A stretch of 64,000 bases of DNA from Methylobacterium sp. WL1 (lineage in GTDB: Bacteria > Pseudomonadota > Alphaproteobacteria > Rhizobiales > Beijerinckiaceae). The stretch covers positions 5,168,501 through 5,232,500 of the forward strand of contig NZ_CP042823.1 in assembly GCF_008000895.1 (NCBI RefSeq), read 5' to 3'. Position numbers and translations under genes: made by a program. Shown one piece after another: positions 25,109 to 33,530 of the stretch (position 1 is the first letter of the stretch; every line of letters starts with the position of its first letter). Under the pieces are notes generated by a model. It saw nothing but the letters and a program-made list of their open reading frames with translations. It made no database searches and was not told the origin of the DNA.

Positions 25109-27571
25109 TCAGGCCGATGCCCTGATGAGCTGGACCAGGCGCGGCAGCGCCGCGTCGGTCTGGTCGGGATGGCTGAGCCGGTCCGCGTAGTCGCCGATCG
25201 GGCGCGGCTTCCCGAACAGGTAGCCCTGCATCTCCCCACACGCCTCGTCGGCCAGGAACCGCCTCTGCGCGGGCGTCTCGACGCCCTCGGCGACGACCCC
25301 CATCCGGAGGCTCCGGCCCAGGCTCAGCACGGCCCGCACGATCACGGCCGCCTGCGGATCGACGCCGAGCTGCGCCACGAACGAGCGGTCGATCTTCATC
25401 TTATCGAACGGGAAGGCCTGCAGGGTCGCCAGCGACGCGTAGCCGGTGCCGAAATCGTCCATGCTGATCCGGACGCCGAAGCTCTTCAGGCGCCGCAGGA
25501 TGTTGATCGCCCGGGCCATGTCGTTGATGATGACGCTCTCGGTGACCTCCAATTCCAGCCGGTCCGGCGACAGGCCGGTCTGGGCCAGCACGGCCAGCAC
25601 CGTCTCGGGCAGGTCCGGCTTCTGGAACTGCCGCGGCGACAGGTTCACCGCGACCTTGAGCGACGGCGCCCAGGTCGCGGCCTCGCGGCACGCCTCGCGC
25701 AGCACCCAGTCGCCGAGCGCGATGATCAGCCCGGTCTCTTCGGCCAGGGGGACGAACACGCCGGGCGGAATCTGGCCGCGCACGGGATGGGTCCAGCGCA
25801 CCAGCGCCTCGAACCCCACCAGCGCGCCGGAGGCGCCGTCCACCTGGGGCTGGTAGTGCAGGCTCAGCGCGTTGTCCGCTAGCGCCTGCCTCAGGTCGCT
25901 CTCCAGCACCCGGCGCTCCTCCGCCTCCTCGTCCATGTCGGCCCCGAACACCCTGAAGGTGCCCCGGCCCTCCGCCTTGGCCCGATAGAGCGCGAGGTCG
26001 GCCCGCCGGTACAGGCATTCCGCGCTCACCCCGTGCTCCGGCGCCAGGGCGATGCCGACGCTCAGGCCGACGCCGATCCGCTGCCCGCCCACCTGGAGCG
26101 GTGCCGCGAACAGGCCGGTCAGGCGCTCGGCGACCGCGACGGCCTCCTCGGGACCGCCGGTGAGCAGGACGGCGAACTCGTCGCCGCCCAGGCGGGCCAC
26201 GACGCCATCCCCCACCGACGACCGCAACCGGTCCGCCACGCTGCGCAGCAGGTCGTCGCCGGCCTGGTGGCCGAGCGTGTCGTTCACGCCCTTGAAGCCG
26301 TCGAGGTCGAGGTACAGGACCGAAGCGGTGCCGCCCCGGACGGCGATCTCTGCGAGGCACCCGTCGAGATGCTCCCGGAACAGGCCGCGGTTCGGCAGGC
26401 CCGTCAGGATGTCGTGGCGCGCCAGCCGCGCCACCTCGGCCTCCGCGGCCTTGCGCTGGGTGATGTCCGTAAAGGTCCGCACGAAGCCACCGTCCGGCAG
26501 CGGCACGGTCCGGATCTCCAGCACCAGGCCGTTCGGGCGCACGCGCTCGTGGACATGCGCCTGCTCCGGGCCGCCGCGCTCGATCCAGTCCCGGTACGAC
26601 CGATCGGTGCGGTTGTGCTCGCGGTGGCGCAGCTGATGGCGCAGGACGGCCTTGTAGCTCGGGGCTCCCAGCATCATCGCGCGCGGCAGGTCCAGGAGCG
26701 CCAAGGCCCGCTCGTTGCACACCTGAACCGTGCCGCGCCCGTCCACCCGGATCAGCCCCTGGTCCATGCTGTCCAGGGTCATGTCGAGCAGCAGGGTCTT
26801 CTCGCGCAGGGCGAGGCCCTGGTGGGCCAGCGCCGCGTTGATGGTGCGCAGGTGGTCAAGCATCAGCGCCAGCGCCGCGAAGGCCAGGATCACCGCCATC
26901 ATCACCGCGATGCCGCCCGCCACCGCGCCGCGGGCGAGGCCGAGATCCAGGGTCTCCTGCGCCGGGTCCGGGACCACGCGCGCCGCCGCCATGGCCAGGA
27001 AGTGCAGCCCGGCGATGGCCGCCGTCAGGATCGTGGCGGCGGCCACCCGGGTCCTGGCGTCGCCGCCGCGTCCGTGGACCATCAGGGCAGCGCCTGAGAG
27101 GCCGCAGCCGATCGTCGCCGCCACGACGGCCAGGGTCCGATCCCAATCGAAATGTCCGGGCAGCACCACGCCGGCGATGCCCAGGAAGTGCATGCAGGCG
27201 ATGCCGCCGCCCAGGACCACGCCGGCGACGGCCTCCGCCCAGGGCGAGCCCTGATGCGCGGCGCGCAGGAGCGTGAAGGCGACGAGGGCGGCCGCGATGG
27301 CGACGATCAGGGACAGCAGCGTGGTGGCGACCTCGTAGCCGACGACGACACCGGGATCGTAGCCGAGCATCCCGATGAAGTGGGTGCTCCAGATGCCGGC
27401 GCCGGCCGAGAAGCTGGCGGCCAGAAGCCAGCTCGGCGCCCAGGCGCCACCCTTGCGCACGCGCTGCTCGAGCAGCAGGGCGACGTAGCACGAGATCCAG
27501 CAGACACAGGCTGCCAGGGGAACCACCCAAGGGGTGTGCTCGTCGGTCAGGCAGGCCAAAGCGCGGTACAT
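25109..27571 (-). CDS. MHYT-PAS-GGDEF-EAL cyclic-di-GMP protein
   Basis: 820-residue membrane-bound signalling protein. The first 240 residues form an MHYT sensor with seven membrane segments and repeated Met-His or Thr-His pairs (STHFIGMLGY, CMHFLGIAGV, LHFLAMAAA), a domain thought to bind copper and sense gases. A PAS domain follows (LDSMDQGLIRVDGRG), then GGDEF with an intact RLGGDEF signature, then EAL with GFEALVRW and the catalytic acids in NLSPRQ, EVTES and DDFGTGY. Both diguanylate cyclase and phosphodiesterase domains look active. ATG 27571 follows a GAGG site. The gene stands alone. Confidence 0.93.
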   Translation of the reverse strand: MYRALACLTDEHTPWVVPLAACVCWISCYVALLLEQRVRKGGAWAPSWLLAASFSAGAGIWSTHFIGMLGYDPGVVVGYEVATTLLSLIVAIAAALVAFTLLRAAHQGSPWAEAVAGVVLGGGIACMHFLGIAGVVLPGHFDWDRTLAVVAATIGCGLSGAALMVHGRGGDARTRVAAATILTAAIAGLHFLAMAAARVVPDPAQETLDLGLARGAVAGGIAVMMAVILAFAALALMLDHLRTINAALAHQGLALREKTLLLDMTLDSMDQGLIRVDGRGTVQVCNERALALLDLPRAMMLGAPSYKAVLRHQLRHREHNRTDRSYRDWIERGGPEQAHVHERVRPNGLVLEIRTVPLPDGGFVRTFTDITQRKAAEAEVARLARHDILTGLPNRGLFREHLDGCLAEIAVRGGTASVLYLDLDGFKGVNDTLGHQAGDDLLRSVADRLRSSVGDGVVARLGGDEFAVLLTGGPEEAVAVAERLTGLFAAPLQVGGQRIGVGLSVGIALAPEHGVSAECLYRRADLALYRAKAEGRGTFRVFGADMDEEAEERRVLESDLRQALADNALSLHYQPQVDGASGALVGFEALVRWTHPVRGQIPPGVFVPLAEETGLIIALGDWVLREACREAATWAPSLKVAVNLSPRQFQKPDLPETVLAVLAQTGLSPDRLELEVTESVIINDMARAINILRRLKSFGVRISMDDFGTGYASLATLQAFPFDKMKIDRSFVAQLGVDPQAAVIVRAVLSLGRSLRMGVVAEGVETPAQRRFLADEACGEMQGYLFGKPRPIGDYADRLSHPDQTDAALPRLVQLIRASA

Positions 27572-27839
27572 GGGAGCCTCGCCACGCGGCAATACGGGCG
27601 CACGATAGCGCGGCCAATACTAATCAGAAGTTGCATTTCGGGATAAGAATTCACCCCTCGGGAGGGTTGTTCCGGGTCATCGCGTCGTCTCTTGCGCGGC
27701 ATGACCAGACAGTCCCGGCTCGAACTCCGATGCGGGCCTGCCGGATCTTCGCGCCCGGCCCACCCATCCGGCACGGAGAATCGCCGTCGATAAGCGCGAA
27801 AGGCCCCGAAGATTGCTCTTGGGGACGGTTCTCAAGCCT

Positions 27840-27985
27840 GCCAGCGTGGCGGTTACATGCCGCCAGCGCGCGTCGGCCATGCCTCATGACCGGTGGCCCG
27901 GCCGTCGGACGCGCGGTAGGTGACGGCTCCTCCCAAGACGACCCCTTCGGGCCCGCTCGGCACAAGCCGCGGCGGGCTCTTTTTC
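27840..27985 (+). ncRNA. Candidate CUCCUCCC-motif small RNA with terminator
   Basis: The 520-bp gap between two genes contains CTCCTCCC (27927-27934), the anti-Shine-Dalgarno motif of a small-RNA class widespread in alphaproteobacteria. Seventeen bases on is a terminator: stem GCCCGC (27951-27956) against GCGGGC (27972-27977), then TCTTTTTC. No plus-strand gene precedes the terminator, which supports a separate transcript. The 5' end is a guess. Confidence 0.45.
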
Positions 27986-28090
27986 GTTAAGCGTTTCCCC
28001 ATACCCCTCTTCTGTACCCACGATCCGACGCCGGCCCGGCTCTCCGCCCGCCGCCGACGGATCGTTCGACGGCTTCCTTTGGCATCCCGC

Positions 28091-28351
28091 ATGAAAAACC
28101 GCTTCGCGTTCCTGGCCTTGATGATCGTATGCGCGGGCCCGGCCCTCGCCCGGGGCGACCGGTCCGGGCCGGGCTGCGACGACCCGCAGACGACCGGCTC
28201 TCTGCCCACCGGGATGCGGGACCTGGACGCCCTGGCCGTCGAGTCCGACAGGGTCGCCGTGATCCCGCCCGAGGACAGCTGGCAGGAGCAGGCGCAGCAG
28301 AACGCGGAACGCCGCAGGCGGGAGCGTGCGGAAGGATGCGGGGTCGATTGA
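28091..28351 (+). CDS. Small secreted protein, unknown
   Basis: 86 residues: signal peptide MKNRFAFLALMIVCAGPALARG, then a polar mature chain with two cysteines (GPGCDDPQTTGSLPTG and EGCGVD at the end) that could pair, and a helical EQAQQNAERRRRERAE segment. The TTGSLP motif occurs in several small rhizobial secreted proteins. Function unknown. Confidence 0.6.
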   Translation: MKNRFAFLALMIVCAGPALARGDRSGPGCDDPQTTGSLPTGMRDLDALAVESDRVAVIPPEDSWQEQAQQNAERRRRERAEGCGVD

Positions 28352-28535
28352 CGGTCGCGGCATCGGGCGGGCCCACGCGCGACTCGCCCGGGCGGCCGCA
28401 AGCCGAACAGGAGGCGGGACAGCCCGCCACTTGTCGTTGATCCCCCGAGCAATCACCGCCACTGTACGCACGAATATGCCGACGCTGCCGGCAACCATCC
28501 GCGGGCGTGGACTTGAACGCGAAGGGCGATCCGAC

Positions 28536-28820
28536 ATGAGGCTTCTGGCTCTCGGTGCCGTCATGGCCCTCACGGCAGCACCGGAGGCGCTGGCGCAGAG
28601 CATGCAGGACGTCCCGGTCCAGCGCGACCTCAGGCGGATGGACCGGCTCGACAGGCGCCTCGACCGCGACGGCATCCGGCCGGTCGACCCGAACGTGACG
28701 CCGGACAATCCCGACGGCGTCGTCGGCTTCGACGGCGTGCCCGACAATTACGGCGACCGCGGCGTCATCGATGACGGCCCCCTGCCGCCTGGCTCGCCGG
28801 CCGATACCGACGACGACTGA
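28536..28820 (+). CDS. Small secreted Asp-rich protein
   Basis: 94 residues. Signal peptide (MRLLALGAVMALTAAPEALAQ), then alternating Arg/Asp segments (RDLRRMDRLDRRLDRDG) and an acidic end rich in Asp, Pro and Gly (NPDGVVGFDGVPDNYGD, TDDD). It might bind divalent cations, but nothing proves it. No family recognised. Confidence 0.6.
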   Translation: MRLLALGAVMALTAAPEALAQSMQDVPVQRDLRRMDRLDRRLDRDGIRPVDPNVTPDNPDGVVGFDGVPDNYGDRGVIDDGPLPPGSPADTDDD

Positions 28821-28959
28821 GCGGCTGCCGCGCGGCGGGAGCGGTGCCGATCGCAGTGCAACCCAGTTCGCCGCTCGGGCTTTGATGTCACGCGCGCTGG
28901 CGCCCAGCCGGTCTCCGCTTCGGAGGTCCGCACGCTGCAGGCGATCGGGAGACGGACAG

Positions 28960-29247
28960 ATGGCTGACGACACACCGGACGCCGACCGCGTCGCCCGGAG
29001 GATTGCCGAGAACGTCTACGCCGCGTTCTGCCGGCAGGCGACGATGCCGGCCCACCCGCTCGAAGAGCAGACGATCCTGGCGCGGCTCGTCGAGGCGATC
29101 CGCCCCGAGGTCGGGACCGGTTCGCCCGGAGCGCTCGTCGAGGCCGCCAACGCGGCCCTGTCCGCATGGGAGCAGCGGGACCCCGAGATCCGCGGGCCGC
29201 GCGTCGTCGCGGTGAACCCGATCGATGGTGCCGTGACCGTCGGATAG
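28960..29247 (+). CDS. Hypothetical soluble helical protein
   Basis: 95 residues, no signal or membrane segment: MADDTPDADRVARRIAENVYAAF, then LARLVEAIRPEV and LVEAANAALSAWEQRDPEIRG. Mainly helical. No family recognised. ATG 28960 follows a purine-rich GGGAGACGG site. Confidence 0.6.
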   Translation: MADDTPDADRVARRIAENVYAAFCRQATMPAHPLEEQTILARLVEAIRPEVGTGSPGALVEAANAALSAWEQRDPEIRGPRVVAVNPIDGAVTVG

Positions 29248-29392
29248 GGCATCGTCCCGAAGGGCGGTCTCCGGCGTTCGGCGGGACGACGGGCCGCATT
29301 CGAATGGGAGCGCACCGTTCCAATTCCGCTGTCCGGCGCGATGGGCCGGCCGCGCGGGAGCGGTGACGAAGGGGGAGCGGTTTTGAGCAGGG

Positions 29393-29614
29393 GTGCGCAT
29401 GCGCAGGGGTCGGTCCAGGTCTGGCGTATCGAAGCGGGCTTTGCCCGAGAGCCTGACGCAGCATCTCTCGGATCCGAAGATCCGGGTCCTCAAGACGCCG
29501 GATGGCCGACGCCGTTCCTTTCGCGCGGCCGGCGCTGTCCGGAAGGTCCTCGTCTCGCTCGTGACCCTCGCCGTGCTCGTGCTGGCCGGGGGGCACCTCG
29601 TGAACGCGTGGTAG
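29393..29614 (+). CDS. Possible small single-span membrane protein
   Basis: About 73 residues: a basic N-terminus (RMRRGRSRSGVSKR), a middle PESLTQHLSDPKIRVLKTPDGRRR, and one membrane helix near the end (VLVSLVTLAVLVLAGGHLV). Start may be GTG 29393 or ATG 29399. It is on the same strand just before the Pmp3-like gene. Coding is plausible but not certain. Confidence 0.45.
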   Translation: MRMRRGRSRSGVSKRALPESLTQHLSDPKIRVLKTPDGRRRSFRAAGAVRKVLVSLVTLAVLVLAGGHLVNAW

Positions 29615-29690
29615 GAAAACCGCGGCGGGATCGGCCCTACCTGAAACGGCCAGGCTGCCTATGTCTCCGCTGCAAGGAGCCGTTCAATCC

Positions 29691-29852
29691 ATGATCATGA
29701 TCATCATCTGCTTCCTCGCGCCATGGCTCGCCATGTTCCTGCGCGGGAAGGTTCTGCAGGGCATCCTCTGCATCATCCTCCACATCACGATCATCGGCTG
29801 GATCCCGGCGACGATCTGGGCCCTGGTGGTCACCCGCAGGGAAGCCGCCTGA
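29691..29852 (+). CDS. YqaE/Pmp3-family small membrane protein
   Basis: 53 residues made of two membrane helices (MIMIIICFLAPWLAMFL and ILCIILHITIIGWIPATIWAL) joined by a short basic loop, with a charged end RREAA. This is the layout of Pmp3/YqaE proteins, which affect membrane potential and salt or cold tolerance. ATG 29691 follows an AAGGAG site at 29673; an earlier ATG at 29661 would precede that site. Confidence 0.78.
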   Translation: MIMIIICFLAPWLAMFLRGKVLQGILCIILHITIIGWIPATIWALVVTRREAA

Positions 29853-29882
29853 CACGCCGCCGGCGCCGACGAGGAGGTCCGC

Positions 29883-30152
29883 ATGCCGCCCAAGCTCACC
29901 AAGACGATCATCGGGGCCGTGGTCGCCGTCGCGCTCGCGGCGGCGGTGTCCTACGGGGTCATCAGCCAGCAGACCGCCGATCAGATCCAGACCAAGGCCA
30001 ACCAGACGCTACAGACCGACCAGACCGCGCCGGGCCCGGCTCCGCAGCAGCAGACCCCGCCGCCGCCCCAGACTCCCAACCCGCAGTCTTCGAACCCGCA
30101 GTCTCCGAGCGATCCGAAGGCGTCGCCGCAGGCGCCCGCGGCCCGCCCGTAG
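29883..30152 (+). CDS. Small membrane-anchored Pro/Gln-rich protein
   Basis: 89 residues. One N-terminal membrane helix (IIGAVVAVALAAAVSYGVI) is followed by TADQIQTKANQTLQTDQT and a Pro/Gln/Ser-rich disordered tail. It starts 30 bp after the Pmp3-like gene with a GAGGAGG site and is probably cotranscribed with it. Function unknown. Confidence 0.6.
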   Translation: MPPKLTKTIIGAVVAVALAAAVSYGVISQQTADQIQTKANQTLQTDQTAPGPAPQQQTPPPPQTPNPQSSNPQSPSDPKASPQAPAARP

Positions 30153-30202
30153 GGAGCCGCGTCCCTCGCTCCACGACGCCGACGGGTCCCTGGGCCTGCG
30201 CC

Positions 30203-30583
30203 TTACTGGAGCGAGCCCGGACCCGGCGACATCGAGCGCCCGGCCTCGAGCAAGGCACGGATCTTCGCGGTGGCGTGGGCGAGGATGTCGGGGCGCGCCT
30301 CGTCGTAGGACGTTTCCGTGACGAAGCTCTGGAGCGCCTCCTCGATCCGGTCCTCGATCTCCTCCATGACCGTCAGGGCTTGCGGGCCCTCCCGGCGCAG
30401 GTAGGCATCCGCCAGGGCCAGGTAGGCCGCGCTGGCGAGTAGAAACGCGACCCCGTTGGCTTCCTGCGCCATCTCGGAGCCCGACTCCGGGCTGCCGGCT
30501 TGGTCGTCCGAGAACTCATCGATCATAAAGTCATGCTCTGCACGGAATCCCTGCCAGAGCATGTCCCAGTTATTGCGGCGCAC
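30203..30583 (-). CDS. Hypothetical helical protein
   Basis: 126 residues: MRRNNWDMLWQGFRAEHDFM, an acidic linker, then helices NGVAFLLASAAYLALADAYL and VMEEIEDRIEEALQSFVTET. The hydrophobic stretch looks like a buried helix more than a membrane span. No family recognised. The 146-bp gap before 30730 and the leader after 30583 are less GC-rich. Confidence 0.6.
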   Translation of the reverse strand: MRRNNWDMLWQGFRAEHDFMIDEFSDDQAGSPESGSEMAQEANGVAFLLASAAYLALADAYLRREGPQALTVMEEIEDRIEEALQSFVTETSYDEARPDILAHATAKIRALLEAGRSMSPGPGSLQ

Positions 30584-30729
30584 ACAGCTGCAAAGACTGC
30601 GTATCAGCTTGACCGTAAGGCGCCGAATACTACTTTTGCGTCGATGATCTCAAATAATTGCACCCTGTGGTTGCAATTGCGCGCAGGGCTCCATCGATCC
30701 GTGTCGCCGCCGAGGGCGGGCCTTACGTC

Positions 30730-30921
30730 CTACACGATACCGCTGCCGTCGTACGGCCACGGCCGGCCGAGATGGGCCGCGACGGTGGCCGGATCGTCGC
30801 CGACCGCCCGCACGGCGGCCGTCACAGTCTCGACGGGCACCTGAAGGCGCCGCGCCCAGTACGCAGCCGAACTCGGGTCCTCGACGTTCACGCGCTTCGG
30901 CTCTTGGGACACATCGGACAT
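30730..30921 (-). CDS. DUF3606 family protein
   Basis: 63 residues: RVNVEDPSSAAYWARRLQVP, then VETVTAAVRAVGDDPATVAAHLG. This fits DUF3606, small proteins in which a 'WxxxLGV...L..AV..VG' pattern is conserved, many of them under the alphaproteobacterial general stress response. ATG 30921 follows a GGAGG site. Function unknown. Confidence 0.82.
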   Translation of the reverse strand: MSDVSQEPKRVNVEDPSSAAYWARRLQVPVETVTAAVRAVGDDPATVAAHLGRPWPYDGSGIV

Positions 30922-31006
30922 GGCAACCTCCGCCGGGAGAACCGCCCGGGAGCCCGGACGGTTCAGACGCTGGGTACGGGGCGGGACGAGCCCCGATCCG
31001 TACGGA

Positions 31007-31324
31007 TTACCAGCCGCCGTAGAACCGGCGCGGGCCGTCGTAGCCCCCGGGGCCACGCTCGTAACCACCCCCGTGGCCGTACCCATATCCCGGACGGCCG
31101 CCATAGGGGCCCCGGGGGCCGCCATAGCCCCATCCGCGATCGTTGGGACGGCAATGACCCCACGGGTTCGGATGGAAGCCCGGACCGCAGCCGCCGGCCA
31201 CGTGCTCGATCAGCCCGGCGCTGTCGGGCGGGGCGTACCCGAACGGGGCCGCCTGCGCCGCCGTGCCGGTGGCAAGTCCTGCCGCGACGATCGCGGCGAT
31301 ACCGAGCATCCTGGAACGCACCAT
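31007..31324 (-). CDS. GCG_CRPN-type secreted Gly/Tyr-rich protein
   Basis: 105 residues. Signal peptide (LGIAAIVAAGLATGTAAQA), then the signature GGCGPGFHPNPWGHCRPN with two cysteines, then a Gly/Tyr/Pro-rich tail (WGYGGPRGPYGGRPGYGYG). The GCG...CRPN motif marks a known domain placed ahead of low-complexity repeats in secreted proteins of Methylobacterium and relatives. Likely extracytoplasmic; its role is unknown. Confidence 0.85.
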   Translation of the reverse strand: MVRSRMLGIAAIVAAGLATGTAAQAAPFGYAPPDSAGLIEHVAGGCGPGFHPNPWGHCRPNDRGWGYGGPRGPYGGRPGYGYGHGGGYERGPGGYDGPRRFYGGW

Positions 31325-31733
31325 GACCCGATCTCCTGAACCCGTCGGCCCGCATCTGCCGGACCGGATGACCAGAGGATGTGGCCGGCGGCCTGAACCG
31401 GTTCCGGTCGGATCGTTCATCAATCCGACGGGGACTGGATTGATCGATCGCAGGGCGGCCTTCCGGAATGACGCATCAAGACAGCGTGTTCGCCAGTCTG
31501 GCGCGCTGCGAAGACCCGTGCGGACGCGCACGGCGCCGGATCGCCGGCAGGCGTAGCAGTGTGGGTGCCGGATCCGGAACGCGGTGCGCCGCCAAGGTCC
31601 GGTCCGCCGCTTTCGACGCTCTCACCAGTATGCCCATCCGTCTGTACCGTGACAGGCTGAACCAGCTTCATTTTGGAACGGGCCGGCGGCCAAATTGTTG
31701 AAACGCCATATTCACCAGAACAGGACAACCCGG
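31325..31733. promoter_or_regulatory. Divergent gap with EcfG-like promoter at 31675-31699
   Basis: About 410 bp between the GCG_CRPN gene and the Gly/Tyr-rich gene at 31734. GGAAC at 31675-31679, sixteen bases, TGTT at 31696-31699 resembles the EcfG stress-sigma consensus GGAAC-N16/17-CGTT and is placed 35 bp before the ATG. The rest shows no gene. Confidence 0.45.
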
Positions 31734-32147
31734 ATGCGCAAGCTTGCACTCGCTTCGACGGCACTGCTCGGACTAGGCCTGCTGGCGTCGGCACCTGCCG
31801 AGGCACGCGGCTGGGGTTATGGCGGCGGCTACGGTCATGGCGGCTACGGATACCGGGGCGTCGGGTTCCGCGGCGGTTACGGCGGCTATCGTGGCTACGG
31901 CGGTTACGGCCGCGGCTACGGCTACCGTCGCGGCATCGGCCCGGGCGCAGCCATCGGCCTCGGCATCGCCGGCCTGGCCGCGGGCGCGATCGTGGCCAAC
32001 AGCTACGGCGGCTACGGTGGCTACGGCTACGGAAGCCCGGTCGGTTATTACGGCGGTGGCTACGGCTACGCGCCGGCCTACGGCTACGCCCCCGCTTACG
32101 GCTACGGCGGCGGCTACGGTTACCCGGCTTACGGCTACGGCTACTGA
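31734..32147 (+). CDS. Secreted Gly/Tyr-rich repeat protein
   Basis: 137 residues. Signal peptide MRKLALASTALLGLGLLASAPAEA, then repeated GGYGY/GYGGY units, interrupted by a glycine-zipper-like hydrophobic segment (GAAIGLGIAGLAAGAIVANS) and followed by YAPAYGYAPAYGYGGG repeats. The same layout occurs in the 57153-57596 protein. It could be a surface or outer-membrane structural protein. A possible stress promoter precedes it and a clear terminator follows. Confidence 0.75.
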   Translation: MRKLALASTALLGLGLLASAPAEARGWGYGGGYGHGGYGYRGVGFRGGYGGYRGYGGYGRGYGYRRGIGPGAAIGLGIAGLAAGAIVANSYGGYGGYGYGSPVGYYGGGYGYAPAYGYAPAYGYGGGYGYPAYGYGY

Positions 32148-32177
32148 GCCTTCCACCACCTGACGCTGGCGTTTGTC

Positions 32178-32210
32178 GGGGCACTCGGATTCGATCCGGG
32201 TGCCCCTTTT
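32178..32210 (+). terminator. Rho-independent terminator after the Gly/Tyr-rich gene
   Basis: Stem GGGGCACTCGGAT (32178-32190) against ATCCGGGTGCCCC (32194-32206), followed by TTTT. Confidence 0.88.
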
Positions 32211-32275
32211 CGCAGGTGGAATGCACCGCACCCGAAGGCCTGAGGCCGCCCGGCCGTCGCTCCGGGCGGCGTCGT

Positions 32276-32587
32276 TCAGGTCAGGGTCGGATCATCGGCG
32301 GTGATGCCATCCGCCGTGCCGGCCGCCTCAGGGTGGGTGGAATCCGATGGGGCGATCGCTGCTCCAGCGGTGCCAGCGGGGGCCGTACCCGCCGACCCTG
32401 CGGTCGCCGTGGAACGTCGCTCGGACCACGACGGGTCGGGCAGTCGTTCGGTCGACGGGGCCGGGACGACCGCCTCTCGGCTTGTCCCGGCCTGCATCGG
32501 AGGCGGTTTTTTATCGATCGCGCAGGCTTCCTCGCGTGAGAGCCGCTGGGGCGAGGGATCGGTCATGTGATGGGTGCGTCTGTCCAT
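32276..32587 (-). CDS. Hypothetical low-complexity protein
   Basis: About 103 residues, polar and Ala/Thr/Pro-rich (ATAGSAGTAPAGTAGAAIAPS). The only ordered part is SPQRLSREEACAIDKKPPP near the start. The start may be ATG 32587 or the ATG at 32566 (MTDPSPQ). No family recognised; it may be disordered. It lies upstream of, and convergent with, the Gly/Tyr-rich gene. Confidence 0.5.
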   Translation of the reverse strand: MDRRTHHMTDPSPQRLSREEACAIDKKPPPMQAGTSREAVVPAPSTERLPDPSWSERRSTATAGSAGTAPAGTAGAAIAPSDSTHPEAAGTADGITADDPTLT

Positions 32588-32615
32588 CGCGACAACTCCC
32601 GGTTTGGCTGCGCTT

Positions 32616-32843
32616 TCAGCGGAGCAAGGCGCGCAGGTCGACCAGGGTGGTGATCAGCCCGATCGCAGCCAGGATGAGCATCAGCGCCAGGAACCCCACG
32701 ATGATCCGGTCGAGCCAGCGATCCTCGTGGCTGCAGAACAGCGGTGGCTCTTCATCCAGCGGAGACCGTGCTTCGTCCCGGCTGCGGGGCGTGTGCTCGC
32801 GTTGCTTCCTATCCGCCATGTGAATCGTCGTGGTATCGGTCAT
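32616..32843 (-). CDS. Small single-span membrane protein
   Basis: 75 residues: a charged N-terminal half (DRKQREHTPRSRDEARSPLDEE) with one cysteine, then a membrane helix (IIVGFLALMLILAAIGLITTLV) and a short basic end. Start may be ATG 32843 or ATG 32819 (MADRKQ). It follows the CBS-domain gene on the same strand 24 bp on and is probably cotranscribed. Confidence 0.62.
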   Translation of the reverse strand: MTDTTTIHMADRKQREHTPRSRDEARSPLDEEPPLFCSHEDRWLDRIIVGFLALMLILAAIGLITTLVDLRALLR

Positions 32844-32867
32844 GACGGCGCAAGATCAGGCCCACGG

Positions 32868-33287
32868 TCACGACCCTGACTGCTCCGACACGTAGCCGAG
32901 GGCGCTCCCGGCCGAGCCGCTGCTGTAGAGCGTCGAGAGATCGCCGAGCGACACGATGCCGACGAGCCGCTTGTCCCGGTCCAGCACCGGCAGGCGTCGG
33001 ATCTGGAGTTCGCCCATGGTCTGCGCGCCCGCAGCACAATCCTCGTCGGCGTAGCAGTACCGGACCTCGGTGGTCATCGCCTCGCGTATGGGCGTATCCG
33101 GCCCCTTGCCCGCGGCGACCGCACGCACCGTGATATCGCGGTCCGTCAGCATGCCGACCAGCCGGTCGTTCTCGCCGACGGGAACGACACCCGCGTCCAG
33201 ATCCGCCATCAAGCGCGCGGCGTCCCGGATGCTCTGGTCTGATCGTACGACGGATACGTCCGCGGTCATCACGTCACTGATCGGCAT
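32868..33287 (-). CDS. CBS-domain pair protein
   Basis: 139 residues of two CBS motifs with nothing else: MPISDVMTADVSVVRSDQSI to GMLTDRDITVRAVAAG, and PIREAMTTEVRYCYADED to GIVSLGDLSTLY. Such stand-alone pairs bind adenine nucleotides and act as energy or stress sensors; close relatives are common in alphaproteobacterial stress regulons. A partner is not evident. The 243-bp gap upstream (33288-33530) is AT-richer and shows no gene. Confidence 0.87.
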   Translation of the reverse strand: MPISDVMTADVSVVRSDQSIRDAARLMADLDAGVVPVGENDRLVGMLTDRDITVRAVAAGKGPDTPIREAMTTEVRYCYADEDCAAGAQTMGELQIRRLPVLDRDKRLVGIVSLGDLSTLYSSGSAGSALGYVSEQSGS

Positions 33288-33530
33288 GGCATTCTCCCAA
33301 ATGACGGCAACGGGGCTCGTGATCGCCAAACGCGGCGGATCAGCAAGATCTACAACCGATCAAAGCAAGACCTGCGGCGGTGTTCCGATCAACAAAGACG
33401 GACAGCAAAGATATTTCAGGCATCTTTGTTGATGTGGTCGATGTCAAAAGAGATCATTCCGGCTGCGGGGTGGCGCCGACCTTGGTCTCTCGCCCAAGCC
33501 GTAAGATCAAGGTGTTACGGACGATCCGGT

